Assembly (NCBI RefSeq): GCF_030553055.1
Contig: NZ_CP130713.1
Span: 5,270,001 to 5,334,000, forward strand
DNA from: Streptomyces sp. XD-27
GTDB lineage: Bacteria; Actinomycetota; Actinomycetes; Streptomycetales; Streptomycetaceae
Direction of reading: 5' to 3'
Length of the DNA stretch: 64,000 bases
In this document: positions 37,562 through 48,689 of the stretch, in pieces
Layout: every line of letters begins with the position of its first letter
Position numbering within the stretch: the stretch's first letter is position 1
Notes under the pieces: generated by a model
The model's database searches: none
What the model was told of the DNA's origin: nothing
Seen by the model: the letters and a program-made list of their open reading frames with translations, nothing else
Program-made: the position numbers and the translations under genes

Positions 37562-37967
37562 GTGGGTCCTGATCCCGGAAACCGGCGAAGGCGCCCCGGA
37601 AGCGATCTACGGCGCGCAATGCATCCCATGTGGTCGAGAACGCTGGTCGGACAACGACCCGCGGCCGGTCGGCGTCTGGGCCATCGACCACACCCGCACA
37701 GACCCCACGCACTGCCAGTACCTCATGACCACCCACAAGCACTGGCGCGTCGCCCCGAACCCCTCCAGCCAGGCGACGCCCGTACCTCCCACCCCACCCC
37801 GAGCCACACCGCAGCCCCGTCGCACATGCCACGCCCGCCCACGCCCCCGGCTGACGGGCCTCAAACGCATCACCACCAAGGCGGCCCGCTTCGTGGGCCT
37901 GGCCTGCCTCGTCGCACTGTCCGTCGCTTGCGGCTTCGCCGCCGGGGTGCTGATCGCCACGGCCTGA
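37533..37967 (+). CDS. DUF7848-like protein with C-terminal membrane helix
   Basis: 144 aa. The first 70 residues contain a CxxC motif (YGAQCIPCGRERW) and a conserved His/Trp pattern (VGVWAIDHTRTDPTHCQYLM ... HWRV) as in the small Streptomyces DUF7848 family. A proline/arginine linker follows, then a membrane helix (FVGLACLVALSVACGFAAGV). Members often lie beside XRE/DUF397 pairs, as here. A membrane tail on this domain is unusual. Confidence 0.65.
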   Translation: MDHAIIKGAEWVLIPETGEGAPEAIYGAQCIPCGRERWSDNDPRPVGVWAIDHTRTDPTHCQYLMTTHKHWRVAPNPSSQATPVPPTPPRATPQPRRTCHARPRPRLTGLKRITTKAARFVGLACLVALSVACGFAAGVLIATA

Positions 37968-38090
37968 GCGCGGCCCGCCTGGGAGTCTGACTGGCCTCGC
38001 CGACCTGAGTACGCGTACTCAGGCACATGCTCAAAGTCCCTCTATATGCTCACCGTTGTTTTGCCGTCGCGGATCACGGGAGGGGCTGAG

Positions 38091-38513
38091 GTGAGCGAGG
38101 TCCTGGCGAAATTTGGGATGAATCTGGCGAGTGCGGAGGAGAAGGGCGGCGGCGGTTCGGACGGCCTGAAGACCAGCAAGACCGCTTGGACGACGGCAGG
38201 GAAGGCGGTCGGCACGCTCGCGACGAACGTCAGGACGGCTAAGAAGAAGCTGACGGAGGAGCAGAAGGGGGTCGGTGCGAAGGATCCGAGCGGCGCTAGC
38301 GGGGTGAAGAGCGCGGTGGCCCAGCGGGATGTCTGTGACAGCTGGAAGCTGTATCTGAACGGTGTGGCTGGCCGATGCGCTGCGCTTGAGACGAAGCTCA
38401 AGCTTGCGGGCACTACGCTCGCTGGGTCCGATGAGGATGCTGCGAGCGCATTCTACAACTTGGACAAGAACTATAGGGACACCCCGGCTGTCGGTGGCAA
38501 GGGCAAGGGGTGA
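38091..38513 (+). CDS. helical WXG100-like small protein, possible type VII secretion partner
   Basis: 140-aa, mostly helical protein with no signal peptide, starting GTG 38091 after GGGAGGGG. Segments such as AWTTAGKAVGTLATNVRTAK and ALETKLKLAGTTLAGSDEDA form long amphipathic helices with a Trp in each half, as in ESX-type proteins. It is followed 9 nt later by the hydrolase gene. The ESX link is an inference from size, helix pattern and context; I see no exact WXG motif. Confidence 0.6.
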   Translation: MSEVLAKFGMNLASAEEKGGGGSDGLKTSKTAWTTAGKAVGTLATNVRTAKKKLTEEQKGVGAKDPSGASGVKSAVAQRDVCDSWKLYLNGVAGRCAALETKLKLAGTTLAGSDEDAASAFYNLDKNYRDTPAVGGKGKG

Positions 38514-38522
38514 TCCGACGCC

Positions 38523-40412
38523 ATGGATTTCAAGACGCTGAAGGCGCTCAATCCAGCTGAGTTCGAGAGCGCGGCCGACGGCTACCGGTCGGTCAGCAAC
38601 ATGGCGCAGCACGCCGCGGAGGCCCTGGAGCGCCAGATCACCGCCAACATGCGGAAGGATCTCAAGGGGGAGGCTCGGGAAGCGGCCTTGGGGCAGCTGT
38701 CCGGGCTGTCGAAGAACTTCCACTACACCCAGGTCCAGTGCGGAGCGATCAGCACGGCACTAAACGGGCTGGCCCACGATCTGCGGGAGGCGAAGACCAA
38801 GCTCAATAAGGCGGTGCAGGACGCTGAGGACGAGGGGTTCACGGTGAACGCCGACGGATCGGTCAGCTATCCGGCGGCAGACGACAAGGACGGCAAGAAG
38901 CAGCCGGGCGGCTCGGTCACCGGTTACGCCATTGACAAAAGCGAAAGCCAGACCGCAGTCGATGATGTGGCCAAGAAGAATCCGGCCAAGTCCATCGCCG
39001 ATCAAGCAGCAAACATCGACCCCAACCCGAAGGCCGCTCGGGCTCAGCCGATCGCTCACCGCATCGCCCAGGCCGTCTGGGAAGCAACGGAAGTCGACGG
39101 CCTCTGGGCCCCGCAGCTGCGGCGGCTCAAGGCCGACGATGACATGGTCGTCTCCGAGGACGACTGGATCGATGCGAAGAAGGACACGGAAGGCGTCCGC
39201 AAGGCCGCGAAGGACTACTTGGACGACATCAAGATCCCGTCCAAGGACAGCGATCCGGCGTCAAACGCCAAGTGGTGGAAGGGTCTTTCCCCTGACGAGA
39301 GAGACGCCCTGATCTCTCTGCGTCCCGCCAGCCTGGGTGCGCTCGACGGGCTTCCTGCCGGAGTGCGCGACGAGGCGAACCGCACCGTCCTGGCTGAGGC
39401 TCGTGCCGAGTATCAGAAGGAGTTGAGCGCGATCCCCGAGGCGCCGGAAAAGTACCATTGGGCAGGTAGGGACTATTCAAAGTATGAGATCACGGATGAT
39501 TGGAGGAAATGGAACGATAAGTACGGGGACAGAAAGAAACGGCTAGAAAATGCGATCGATGGCATGGGTCACATTCAGAATCGCTTCGACAGGACGGGAG
39601 AGAAAGGCTTGCCTGAGGCGTATCTGCTCGGTTTCGATCCCTTTGCTAATCATGACGGAAAGGTGATTATCGCCAACGGGAACCCGGACGTCGCTGACCA
39701 CACCGCGGTGTATGTACCTGGCTCGAAGACGCTACTGGGTAACATCAACGATGAGATGGAGAAAAGTGAAGTGTTGTGGCGGGAGAGCACTTCTCTTGCC
39801 CCCAACCAGTCGGTGTCAACGATAACGTGGTTTGATTATGACTCCCCGCGCTCAGCGAAGCCGTTTGAGGCCGGGGACGGTCTCTACCCCGAAGCAAGTT
39901 CCAACTCGCAGGCAGCGGAAGGTGCACCTAGTCTCCGACAGTTCCTCGATGGCAATGTGGCGGCTCAACAGGCGGCCACGGGAGACAAGGCGCATAACAC
40001 TCTCCTAGGTCATAGTTACGGCACCACGCTCATGGGGAACGCGGCTGATTATAGTCCTGACTATCACGATTCTTGGACCGATCCCCTGCCAGTAGATGAT
40101 GTGGTTACGGTAGCCAGCCCCGGTTTTCGGGCTAAGAGCCCGGGTGACGTGGGGCTCGACCCTCATCACTTCTGGGCCATGGCGTCTCCGGATGATCCTG
40201 TCCCGCTTGGGGGTCGAGTGGCTGGGCTCGGCGAGGACGGGATTGTTCCTACCGACCGGGAATTCGGCGCCAATATCATGATGGTGGATACGAAGGGGCA
40301 TGGTGACTACTGGGATTACAAAGGAAACGAGCCTTCGGTTAGTCTGACAAACCAAGCAAACGTCATTGTGGGTGCCTATGATGACGTTAAACTTATCGCG
40401 GAGGCGCCGTGA
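38523..40412 (+). CDS. DUF1023-like alpha/beta hydrolase with helical N-terminal domain
   Basis: 629 aa. Residues about 1-110 form a helical, ESX-substrate-like region (LKALNPAEFESAADGYRSVS ... LNGLAHDLREAKTKLNKAVQ). Residues about 120-330 are a charged middle. Residues about 345-629 are an alpha/beta-hydrolase domain with nucleophile Ser498 in LLGHSYGTTL, a DUF1023 hallmark. There is no signal peptide, so export, if any, would be type VII-like. From about 39450 codon use becomes notably AT-richer. The stop overlaps the start of the lipoprotein gene (TGATG). Confidence 0.78.
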   Translation: MDFKTLKALNPAEFESAADGYRSVSNMAQHAAEALERQITANMRKDLKGEAREAALGQLSGLSKNFHYTQVQCGAISTALNGLAHDLREAKTKLNKAVQDAEDEGFTVNADGSVSYPAADDKDGKKQPGGSVTGYAIDKSESQTAVDDVAKKNPAKSIADQAANIDPNPKAARAQPIAHRIAQAVWEATEVDGLWAPQLRRLKADDDMVVSEDDWIDAKKDTEGVRKAAKDYLDDIKIPSKDSDPASNAKWWKGLSPDERDALISLRPASLGALDGLPAGVRDEANRTVLAEARAEYQKELSAIPEAPEKYHWAGRDYSKYEITDDWRKWNDKYGDRKKRLENAIDGMGHIQNRFDRTGEKGLPEAYLLGFDPFANHDGKVIIANGNPDVADHTAVYVPGSKTLLGNINDEMEKSEVLWRESTSLAPNQSVSTITWFDYDSPRSAKPFEAGDGLYPEASSNSQAAEGAPSLRQFLDGNVAAQQAATGDKAHNTLLGHSYGTTLMGNAADYSPDYHDSWTDPLPVDDVVTVASPGFRAKSPGDVGLDPHHFWAMASPDDPVPLGGRVAGLGEDGIVPTDREFGANIMMVDTKGHGDYWDYKGNEPSVSLTNQANVIVGAYDDVKLIAEAP

Positions 40413-40892
40413 TGGCGGCACCCAAGGTGATGAGGATCCAGTCTGGGTTGGCGCTACTGTGCGCCCTGGTGATGGGATGTTCCTCCGTGAACGAAGATTC
40501 GAGCGAACTTGATTATGAGCCCAAGAGTCGCAGCAGCCGAGAAGTTGAAGAGGAAGTAGGCTCACTGTCGAGTAGGCTTTTGGATATGACGCAAATCAAG
40601 GGCAAAGTGACTGACCTCGCACCCATGGCGAGTTCCTGCGGTGTGAGTGATCGCGATGCGGACATGTATCGCAGCGTTAGGCATCCTTGGTCGATTTATG
40701 GCGTCGAAAATAGTGTTCTTCAGAAGGGGATGGAAAAACTCGTTGATCGGCTGCCGAAGGAGGGGTGGCGCATAGTGAAAAATGGCCCTGACGCAAGCAA
40801 GAATCGGAATCAGGAGATCTTGGCGGTTCATCTGAAAACGCGTATCCAAACGCAAGTCACGTGGAAGAAGGGGCTCGACGGCCGTCAGCCGC

Positions 40893-42037
<1,145 letters not shown>

Positions 42038-42041
<4 letters not shown>

Positions 42042-43080
42042 GTCGTCCTCCGCAGCACCTGCCGTGACTCGGCGCTCAAGTGGCACGCCGCTCCCCGCCC
42101 CGTCGGCAGTTCCGGGCGTTCCCTCGCGCAGCGGTCCTTGCCCGCCACGGCCGTGTGCGCGCACCTCGGGTGGAACGGGCAGCCCCCCGGCGGATCCAGC
42201 AGACTCGGCGGGGCGCCCGGGATGGGGGTGAGCGGGCGGTCGACCGCCGAGGTCAGGCGGGGCATCGAGGACAGCAGGCCCCAGGTGTAGGGGTGCTGGG
42301 GGGCCCGCAGCACCTCGCGGACCGTACCGCGCTCCACGGCCCGTCCCGCGTACATCACCAGCAGGTCGTCCGCCGTGTTGGCGACCACGCCCAGGTCGTG
42401 CGTGATCAGGATGATCGCCGAGCCGTACTCCTGCTGGAGGTCCTTGAGCAGGTCCAGGATCTGTGCCTGGACGGTGACGTCCAGGGCCGTCGTCGGCTCG
42501 TCCGCGATGAGCAGGTCCGGGTTGCAGATCAGGGACATGGCGATCATCGCGCGCTGCCGCATGCCGCCGGAGAACTGGTGCGGGTAGTCGTCCACCCGCA
42601 GCCGCGCGTTGGGGATGCCGACCTTCTCCAGCATCTCCGCCGCCCGCTGCCGCGCCTCGCGCCGCGAGGCCCCGGTGTGCTTGCGGAACGGCTCGGCGAT
42701 CTGCCGGCCGATGGTGTAGTACGGCGAGAGGGCGGTCAGCGAGTCCTGGAAGATCATCGCCATCGTGTTGCCGCGCAGCCTCTCCAGCGTGCGCTCCGGC
42801 GCGCCGGTCAGTTCCTGCCCGTCCAGCAGGATCTCGCCGCGGATGGTGGTGTGCCGCGGGTCGTGCAGGCCCAGTACGGCCAGGTTGGTCACCGATTTGC
42901 CGGAGCCGGACTCGCCGACGATGCCGAGCGTGCGGCCGCGCGCCAGGTCGAAGGAGAGGCCGTCGACCGCCTTCACCGTGCCGTCCTCGGTGGCGAAGTG
43001 GACGTACAGGTCGCGTACGGACAGGAACGCGTCGCCGGCGTGGGGTGCCGGGGTGGCCCCGGCTTGGTCATGGTGGGCAC
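42038..43080 (-). CDS. bldKD: oligopeptide ABC transporter ATP-binding protein, BldKD-like, break near start
   Basis: ATPase with Walker A GESGSGKS, signature [15 protein letters not shown], Walker [12 protein letters not shown] and Cys motif [19 protein letters not shown]. No start codon exists in the main frame near the domain start. GTG 43080, with AGGAG 6 nt upstream, reads VPTMTKPG, then needs one extra base in the C4 run 43057-43060 to continue [20 protein letters not shown]. The corrected length is 347 aa. Confidence 0.82.
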
Positions 43081-43107
43081 GTCGTACTCCTGGTCTCCTC
43101 AGCGCCC

Positions 43108-44085
43108 TCAGGCGAGACGCACCCGCGGGTCGATCGCCGCGTACAGCGCGTCCACGATGATGTTGGCGATCACGATCGCCGTGCAGCTGAAGAGCATCAC
43201 GCCCATCAGCATCGGCAGGTCCTTCTCCGTCACGGAGTCCACCGCGAGTCGGCCCAGGCCGTGCAGGGTGAACGTGAACTCCGTGACCATCGCGCCGCCG
43301 AACAGCGACCCCAGGTCGATGCCGACGATGGTGACGATGGGGGCCATGGCGCCGCGCCAGGCGTAGCGGAAGAAGACCGTGCGGGAGGACATGCCCTTGG
43401 CGCGGGCGGTGCGGACGTGGTCCTCGCCCAGCTGCTCGATCATCTGCGAGCGCGTCATACGGCTGTAGTTGGCGATGAAGATGATCGACATGACCAGCCA
43501 GGGCAGCAGCATGCCGCCGGCCCACTTCGCCGGGTTCTCCGAGATGGGTACGTACTCCGGGCGGTCGACCAGGTCCCAGGTGTCGACCAGGAGCCACAGC
43601 GCGATCGTGCCCACGAAGTAGATCTGGAGCGAGTTGCCGATCAGGGACAGCGAGCTGAGGAACTTGTCGGCGAACGTGCCGCGCCGGGCCGCCGCGACCA
43701 TGCCGATCGTGATGCCGACGACGAGGAACACGACGGTGCCGCCGAACGCGAGGGAGAGGGTGGTCGGGTAGCGGTCGAGCAGGGTCTCCCACACCGGCTG
43801 GTTGTCGCGGAAGGAGTAGCCCAGACAGGGGGCCGAGCAGTGGCCGATGTCGAAGTCGCGGCCCGCGAAGATGCCCACGAGGTAGTGCCAGTACTGGACC
43901 GGCACCGGCTCGTCGAGCCCCAGGTTCTTGTTGATGATCTCCAGCGCCTCGGGTCCGCAGTTCTTGCCGCAGGCCAGCTGCGCCGGTTCGGAGGGCAGCG
44001 CGAAGAAGAGGAAGAAGGTGACCGCGCTGATCAGCCAGATGATGACGAGCGCGCCGAGCGAGCGGCGTACAAGGAATCGGAGCAT
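43108..44085 (-). CDS. bldKC: oligopeptide ABC transporter permease, BldKC-like
   Basis: 325-aa DppB-type permease: MLRFLVRRSLGALVIIWLIS start, EAA loop VRTARAKGMSSRTVFFRYAW, end LYAAIDPRVRLA. The long periplasmic loop after helix 1 contains four Cys (ACGKNCG, GHCSAPC) that could form disulfides. It lies between the binding protein and the ATPases in the bldK order. Confidence 0.86.
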   Translation of the reverse strand: MLRFLVRRSLGALVIIWLISAVTFFLFFALPSEPAQLACGKNCGPEALEIINKNLGLDEPVPVQYWHYLVGIFAGRDFDIGHCSAPCLGYSFRDNQPVWETLLDRYPTTLSLAFGGTVVFLVVGITIGMVAAARRGTFADKFLSSLSLIGNSLQIYFVGTIALWLLVDTWDLVDRPEYVPISENPAKWAGGMLLPWLVMSIIFIANYSRMTRSQMIEQLGEDHVRTARAKGMSSRTVFFRYAWRGAMAPIVTIVGIDLGSLFGGAMVTEFTFTLHGLGRLAVDSVTEKDLPMLMGVMLFSCTAIVIANIIVDALYAAIDPRVRLA

Positions 44086-44211
44086 GCGTCGCGGATCTTC
44101 CGGTACGGGCGCCGTGGGCGACAGGGCGGATCGGGAGGGTGGTGGGCCCGCCGCCCGCCGCCGGTCCTACGGCGGCGGGCAGCGGCCGGGGAAGGCAGAT
44201 GCGGGCGACGC

Positions 44212-46011
44212 CTACTTCACGTAGACGCCCGTCGGGTCCGCCGTCCCGTACACGGAGTGGTACTTCACCCCGCCGATCCCCGAACCCCAGATCGTCCACT
44301 GCCGGTTGTAGAAGATCGGCACGGCCGGGACCTGCTCGGTGAGGATCCTGTCGGCCAGGGCCACCCACTCGGCCGACGCCATCTTCACATCCGTGATCTT
44401 GTTGATGCGGTCGATCTCCTTGTCCACATCGGCGTCGCGCAGATGCCAGTAGTTCTCACCGCCGTCGCTGACGTCGCGCCCGTCGAACAGCGGTGGTACG
44501 ACCGTCGAGCCGACCGGCCAGTCGGCGCCCCACGAGGCCCGGTAGATGTCGAACCGGTTGTCGATCTTGGAGATCTCGGTGGCGTAGTTGTTGGAGTCGA
44601 TCTCCTTCTTCTCCACCGAGAACCCGGCCTTCTCCAGCGCCTGGGTGACGACCACGGAGATCTTCTGGTACTCCGTCGAGTTGTTGTAGGCGTAGACGAT
44701 CTCCTGCCCCTCCTTGCCCGCCTCCTTCAGCAGCTTCTTCGCCGTCGCGATGTCTCCGGCCGGGAACTTCTTCTTGTTGAACGGGTCGGTGTCCTTCCAG
44801 CCGGCCAGCGACGGGGCGAGCAGGTTGCCCGCGACCTGGCCGGCCCGCGGCCCGCCGAGCTGGCCGAGGATCTGGCTGTTGGGCAGCGCGTAGGCCAGCG
44901 CCTGGCGGACCTTCTTGTCCTTGATCCGGTCCATGTTGATGGCCATGTAGTCGACGTACGGCTGCACCTCGTTGAAGGTGCGCTGCTTGGCCGAGCTGCT
45001 CTTGATGACTGACGGGCCGGCCTCGATCGTCACCGCGTTGGTGAACGACATCGCCTGCTTGTCGCTGCCCCGTTCGGCCAGCAGCCGCCGCGCCGAGTCC
45101 GGCTCCTGGACCCCGAAGCGGATGTCGAACCTCTCGGGGTACTGGTGGCGCACCGCGTCCGTCTTCGGGTCCCAGTGGGCGTTGCGCACGAGCGTCAGCT
45201 GCTTGCCCGCCTTGAGCGTCCCGACCTTGTACGGGCCGGAGGCGACGGGGTGGGTGTCGTACTTCTCGCCGGTGTCCTTCTTCCCGTCGGACGGCACGGC
45301 ACCGATGTTCGGCATGGCGACCGCGTACGGGGTGTCCGCGTGCGGCTCCTTGAAGTGGAAGACGATCGTCTTGTCGTCGGGCGTGTCCAGGACGCTCTTC
45401 GGCAGGTGGTCGCCCTTGTACGGGCCGTCCGGCAGCGCCTTGCGGAAGGACTGGCCCTCGCCCGAGAGCCACTGCGGGATGTACTGCGGCCCGTCGGTCG
45501 CCCACTTCGCGTACAGCCGCTCCACGCTCTGCCGTACGTCGGCGGAGGTGATCGCCGAGCCGTCCTCGAACTTGAGGTTGTCCTTGAGGGTGTACGTCCA
45601 GGTGCGGCCGCCGTCGGAGGACTTCCCGGTGTCCGTGGCGAGGTCGCCGACGACCTTGACCCGGCCGTCGGCGTCGACCTTGTACGTGGTTAACGAGCGG
45701 TTGTACAGCAGCTGGGCGGTCAGCTGGTCGGCGTAGTAGATCTGCGCCGGGTCCAGGTGGGTGAAGGCGTCGCGCTGGAGCACGTTGACCGTGCCGCCCT
45801 CCTTGGCGCCGGGCAGCGGGGCGGCGGGACCGGTGGAGTCGGCCGCGGTGCCCAGCGAGTAGTTCTCCGCCCGGCTCTTGTCGGGCTTGCCGCTCGGGTC
45901 GTCCCCCGTGTCGCCGCCGCCTCCGCCGCTGCTGCACGCGGAGAGGACGAGGGCCCCGGTCGCCAGGGCCGCGGCGGTCAGCCGCGCCCGGTGTCTGAGA
46001 GATGACGTCAT
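44212..46011 (-). CDS. bldKB: oligopeptide-binding lipoprotein, BldKB-like, TTA-containing
   Basis: 599-aa family 5 binding protein. Signal MTSSLRHRARLTAAALATG and lipobox LSACSS give Cys26. Fold markers: EGGTVNVLQRDAFTHLDPAQ, NLKFEDGSAITSADV, HPVASGPYKVGTL. ATG 46011 is preferred; GTG 46023 in frame is an alternative. One Leu codon (45693-45691, in YNRSLTTYKV) is TTA, a rare codon read by the developmental bldA tRNA, so peptide import by this system should be bldA-dependent. Second gene of its operon, as in bldK. Confidence 0.88.
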   Translation of the reverse strand: MTSSLRHRARLTAAALATGALVLSACSSGGGGGDTGDDPSGKPDKSRAENYSLGTAADSTGPAAPLPGAKEGGTVNVLQRDAFTHLDPAQIYYADQLTAQLLYNRSLTTYKVDADGRVKVVGDLATDTGKSSDGGRTWTYTLKDNLKFEDGSAITSADVRQSVERLYAKWATDGPQYIPQWLSGEGQSFRKALPDGPYKGDHLPKSVLDTPDDKTIVFHFKEPHADTPYAVAMPNIGAVPSDGKKDTGEKYDTHPVASGPYKVGTLKAGKQLTLVRNAHWDPKTDAVRHQYPERFDIRFGVQEPDSARRLLAERGSDKQAMSFTNAVTIEAGPSVIKSSSAKQRTFNEVQPYVDYMAINMDRIKDKKVRQALAYALPNSQILGQLGGPRAGQVAGNLLAPSLAGWKDTDPFNKKKFPAGDIATAKKLLKEAGKEGQEIVYAYNNSTEYQKISVVVTQALEKAGFSVEKKEIDSNNYATEISKIDNRFDIYRASWGADWPVGSTVVPPLFDGRDVSDGGENYWHLRDADVDKEIDRINKITDVKMASAEWVALADRILTEQVPAVPIFYNRQWTIWGSGIGGVKYHSVYGTADPTGVYVK

Positions 46012-46027
46012 GGTCGTGTGCACCTGC

Positions 46028-47029
46028 CTAGCGCTTCGTCTTCGGATCGAACGCGTCCCGGACCGAGTCCCCCAGCAGGTTGAAGGCGACCACGAAGACC
46101 ACCATGGCGATGCCGGGGAAGAACATGTAGGTGATGTCGTTCTGGTAGTGGCGGGCGCCGGTGGCGAACATCCGGCCCCAGTCGGGCGTCGGCTCGACGA
46201 TGCCCACGCCGAGGAAGGACAGCGCGGCCTCGACCGTCACGAAGTTCGGCAGCATCAGCGTCGACTGGACCAGGATCGGCGTCCACAGGTTGGGCAGCAG
46301 TTCCTTGCGGATGATCCGCCACGGCGAGGCGCCGGTGACCTTCGCGGCCTCGACGAACTCGCGTGTCCGCAGGCTCAGGACCTGGCCGCGCAGCAGCCGG
46401 GCCAGGCCCATCCAGCCCAGCACCCACATCACCAGGATGAGGGTGACGACCCGCAGCGCGGTCGGGGTCTCCTTCTCCGGGCTCACGAACAGCGCGTACA
46501 CCACGGGGGTGAAGGCGACGAACGACAACTGGGCGGGGAAGGCCAGCAGCAGATCGATGAAGCGGCCCAGGAAGTAGTCGGTCTTGCCGCCGACGTACCC
46601 GGCGGTGACGCCGACGACGATGCCGGTGATCACGCACAGCACCGTCACGGCGGTGGCGATCAGCAGCGAGGTGCGGATGCCGTACAGCAGCTGGGTGAGC
46701 ACGTCCCGGCCGAGCTGCGGTTCGAGGCCGAACCAGAACTCGCCGTCGATGCCGCCGTTCGGCTTGACGGGATAGTAGAACTCGTTGAGCAGGCCGGGCC
46801 GGTCGAGTCCGTAGGTGGTGTACGGGTCCTTGCCGTACAGCGCCGAGACGAGCGGGGCCAGCACTGCCAGGGCGAAGAAGAACAGCACCACATAGGCCGA
46901 GACGACACCGGTCCGGTCCCGTTTGAAGCGGCGCCACATCAGCTGCCCGGGCGAGCGCCCCGCGGTGCCCGCAGCCTGGGTGGTGCCCGCGGCTTCCGTG
47001 GGTCCCGCGGTCTGGGATGGACTCTTCAT
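46028..47029 (-). CDS. bldKA: oligopeptide ABC transporter permease, BldKA-like
   Basis: 333-aa DppC-type permease, first gene of the operon. The N-terminal tail is Ala/Gly/Thr-rich; helix 1 is VVSAYVVLFFFALAVLAPLV; EAA loop FVEAAKVTGASPWRIIRKEL; end LLGDSVRDAFDPKTKR. ATG 47029 has only a weak ribosome site. A permease gene placed before the binding protein is the BldK arrangement and differs from opp1 and opp2. Confidence 0.85.
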   Translation of the reverse strand: MKSPSQTAGPTEAAGTTQAAGTAGRSPGQLMWRRFKRDRTGVVSAYVVLFFFALAVLAPLVSALYGKDPYTTYGLDRPGLLNEFYYPVKPNGGIDGEFWFGLEPQLGRDVLTQLLYGIRTSLLIATAVTVLCVITGIVVGVTAGYVGGKTDYFLGRFIDLLLAFPAQLSFVAFTPVVYALFVSPEKETPTALRVVTLILVMWVLGWMGLARLLRGQVLSLRTREFVEAAKVTGASPWRIIRKELLPNLWTPILVQSTLMLPNFVTVEAALSFLGVGIVEPTPDWGRMFATGARHYQNDITYMFFPGIAMVVFVVAFNLLGDSVRDAFDPKTKR

Positions 47030-47556
47030 CGAATTGCGCGCCCCCCGACTGTCCGCTGCCTGCCGTCTGCTGCCTGGCTCGACCTGCTGCCTGCTCGACC
47101 GTCTGCTCGCGTCATCCGCCGGATCATCGCCCCGGGTTGAGCGGACTGTCGCAATGCTCGCGAGCCCCAGTCAAGGGGTGGGGGAGGGCGGATACGGCCC
47201 CGCCCGGCTTCTTGAGCGAACGTTGAGCAGATCGACGTCAGGGCGTGCTTGACGTGGGTGCGGGCGGGGCGGCGAACCGTGATGAAGGGCCATCAACCGC
47301 GTTAACACGCAGGCAACTTCGCTGTCGCGATACCGATATACGGACGCGCCACGCTGTGCAGCGTACGGCCGTGCGGGTGCCGTAGACCGGCCGGGGTGGC
47401 GCCATGCCGCCCCGGCCGGTCGCTCGTTCGTCTGCGGTCCGGCTGGTCGCTCGTTCGTTCGTCCTTCTGTCCCGCCGGTCGCTCGTCCGTCCCGACTTTC
47501 ACACTTCTTGCACCGGAACCGTTCCCACCGGTCCCCGGCGGGGGATACGTACCGTC
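47030..47556. other. 527-bp divergent intergenic region with direct repeats
   Basis: No credible gene. It should hold the bldK-type operon promoter and that of the membrane protein at 47557. The centre is less GC-rich (AACCGCGTTAACACGCAGG, GATACCGATATACGG at 47332-47346). Three imperfect copies of CCGGTCGCTCGTTCGTC begin at 47416, 47443 and 47475. The left end has a run of CTGCTGCCTG-type repeats (about 47050-47105). Confidence 0.6.
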
Positions 47557-48681
47557 ATGGGGCAGGGATGGATTCTCACGCGCGGGACGCGTGTCTTCGG
47601 GGCGCTCGTGTGCGCCGTGTTCGGCCTGGTCTCGCTCGCGTGGATCATCCGGGACCTGGGTGACGCCGACGAGAGCAGCCACCTGTGGTGGACGTGGGCC
47701 GGGCTGCCGTACCGCGCGTCCAGCGGCGTCTTCGGTTCGTCCCTCATCGACCTCGTCATGCTGGTCCTCTGCGTCTTCGCCGGGGTCGCCGCGCTGCGCT
47801 CCTCGGCCGCCGCGGGGGCCCTCGCCGGCGTCGCCCTCGTCTCCATCGCGTACCGCCTGCCGAGCCTGTGGAACCTCAGCGCGGACTGGATGCAGGGCGT
47901 ACCGGACGGCCTCAAGACGAAGGCGCAGCTGAGCACCTGGGCCGGGGTGCTGCTCGGCGTCGCCCTGCTGCTGGCCCTCGCCGTCGGCCGGCGCCCGGCC
48001 GGGGCCGGTGACGACCACGGGTACGGGTACGGCCAGGGGTACGGCGACGGGTACGGCCAGGGATATGGCCAGGGGTACGGCGGCATGGCGGGGCTCCGGC
48101 AGCCGCCCGAGCGCCCCGGCTCCGGCGCCGCCGCCACCGCTGCCCTGTTCCTCGGGGCCGTCGCGGCCATCGCCTGCGCCTGGCAGCTCTACTGGGCCGA
48201 GAAGCTGGAATGGGAGATGTACAAGCGCCTGCTGAGCGGCGAGCGCGCGCTCAACACGCTGCTCGCGCCGCCCAGCGCCTGGTCGGCCTGGGCGACGGCG
48301 GCGCTGGCGCTGCTCGCCGCCGTCGCCGCGGGCGCGCGCACGGCGTACGCGCGGCCGCTGGGGATGACGGTGGGACTGCTGGTGCTCGCCATGGGGGCCA
48401 GCGACGTCTCCCGGTTCACCAAGCTGGACGTCATGGAGCACTGGGACGAGCTGCCCACCGCGGGACAGCTCACCGTCCTCACCGCCTTCTTCGAGCTGGC
48501 AGCCGGGCTGGTCGTGCTGGTGGTCCTGGCAGGGCGGGGGACGCAGCCGGGCGGGCCGCGGCCCGGGGCCGGCTGGGCCGGGCCCGCGGCCGGCTGGGCG
48601 CCGCCGGTGTCCTCGCCGCCGCCCGTGTCACCGCCCCCGTCCACGCCACCGCCGCCGTCCGCGCCGCCGCCCGGCTGGTAG
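47557..48681 (+). CDS. multi-pass membrane protein with GYG repeats and proline-rich tail
   Basis: 374 aa, unknown function. Membrane helices near residues 10-30 (VFGALVCAVFGLVSLAW), 55-80, 88-105, 125-145, then two pairs in the second half. A glycine/tyrosine repeat (GYGQGYGDGYGQGYGQGYGG, bases about 48016-48085) forms a cytoplasmic or extracellular loop. The tail is almost pure Pro/Ser. ATG 47557 is the only start giving a sensible first helix. It is convergent with the S9 peptidase. Confidence 0.75.
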   Translation: MGQGWILTRGTRVFGALVCAVFGLVSLAWIIRDLGDADESSHLWWTWAGLPYRASSGVFGSSLIDLVMLVLCVFAGVAALRSSAAAGALAGVALVSIAYRLPSLWNLSADWMQGVPDGLKTKAQLSTWAGVLLGVALLLALAVGRRPAGAGDDHGYGYGQGYGDGYGQGYGQGYGGMAGLRQPPERPGSGAAATAALFLGAVAAIACAWQLYWAEKLEWEMYKRLLSGERALNTLLAPPSAWSAWATAALALLAAVAAGARTAYARPLGMTVGLLVLAMGASDVSRFTKLDVMEHWDELPTAGQLTVLTAFFELAAGLVVLVVLAGRGTQPGGPRPGAGWAGPAAGWAPPVSSPPPVSPPPSTPPPPSAPPPGW

Positions 48682-48689
48682 ACATGCCG

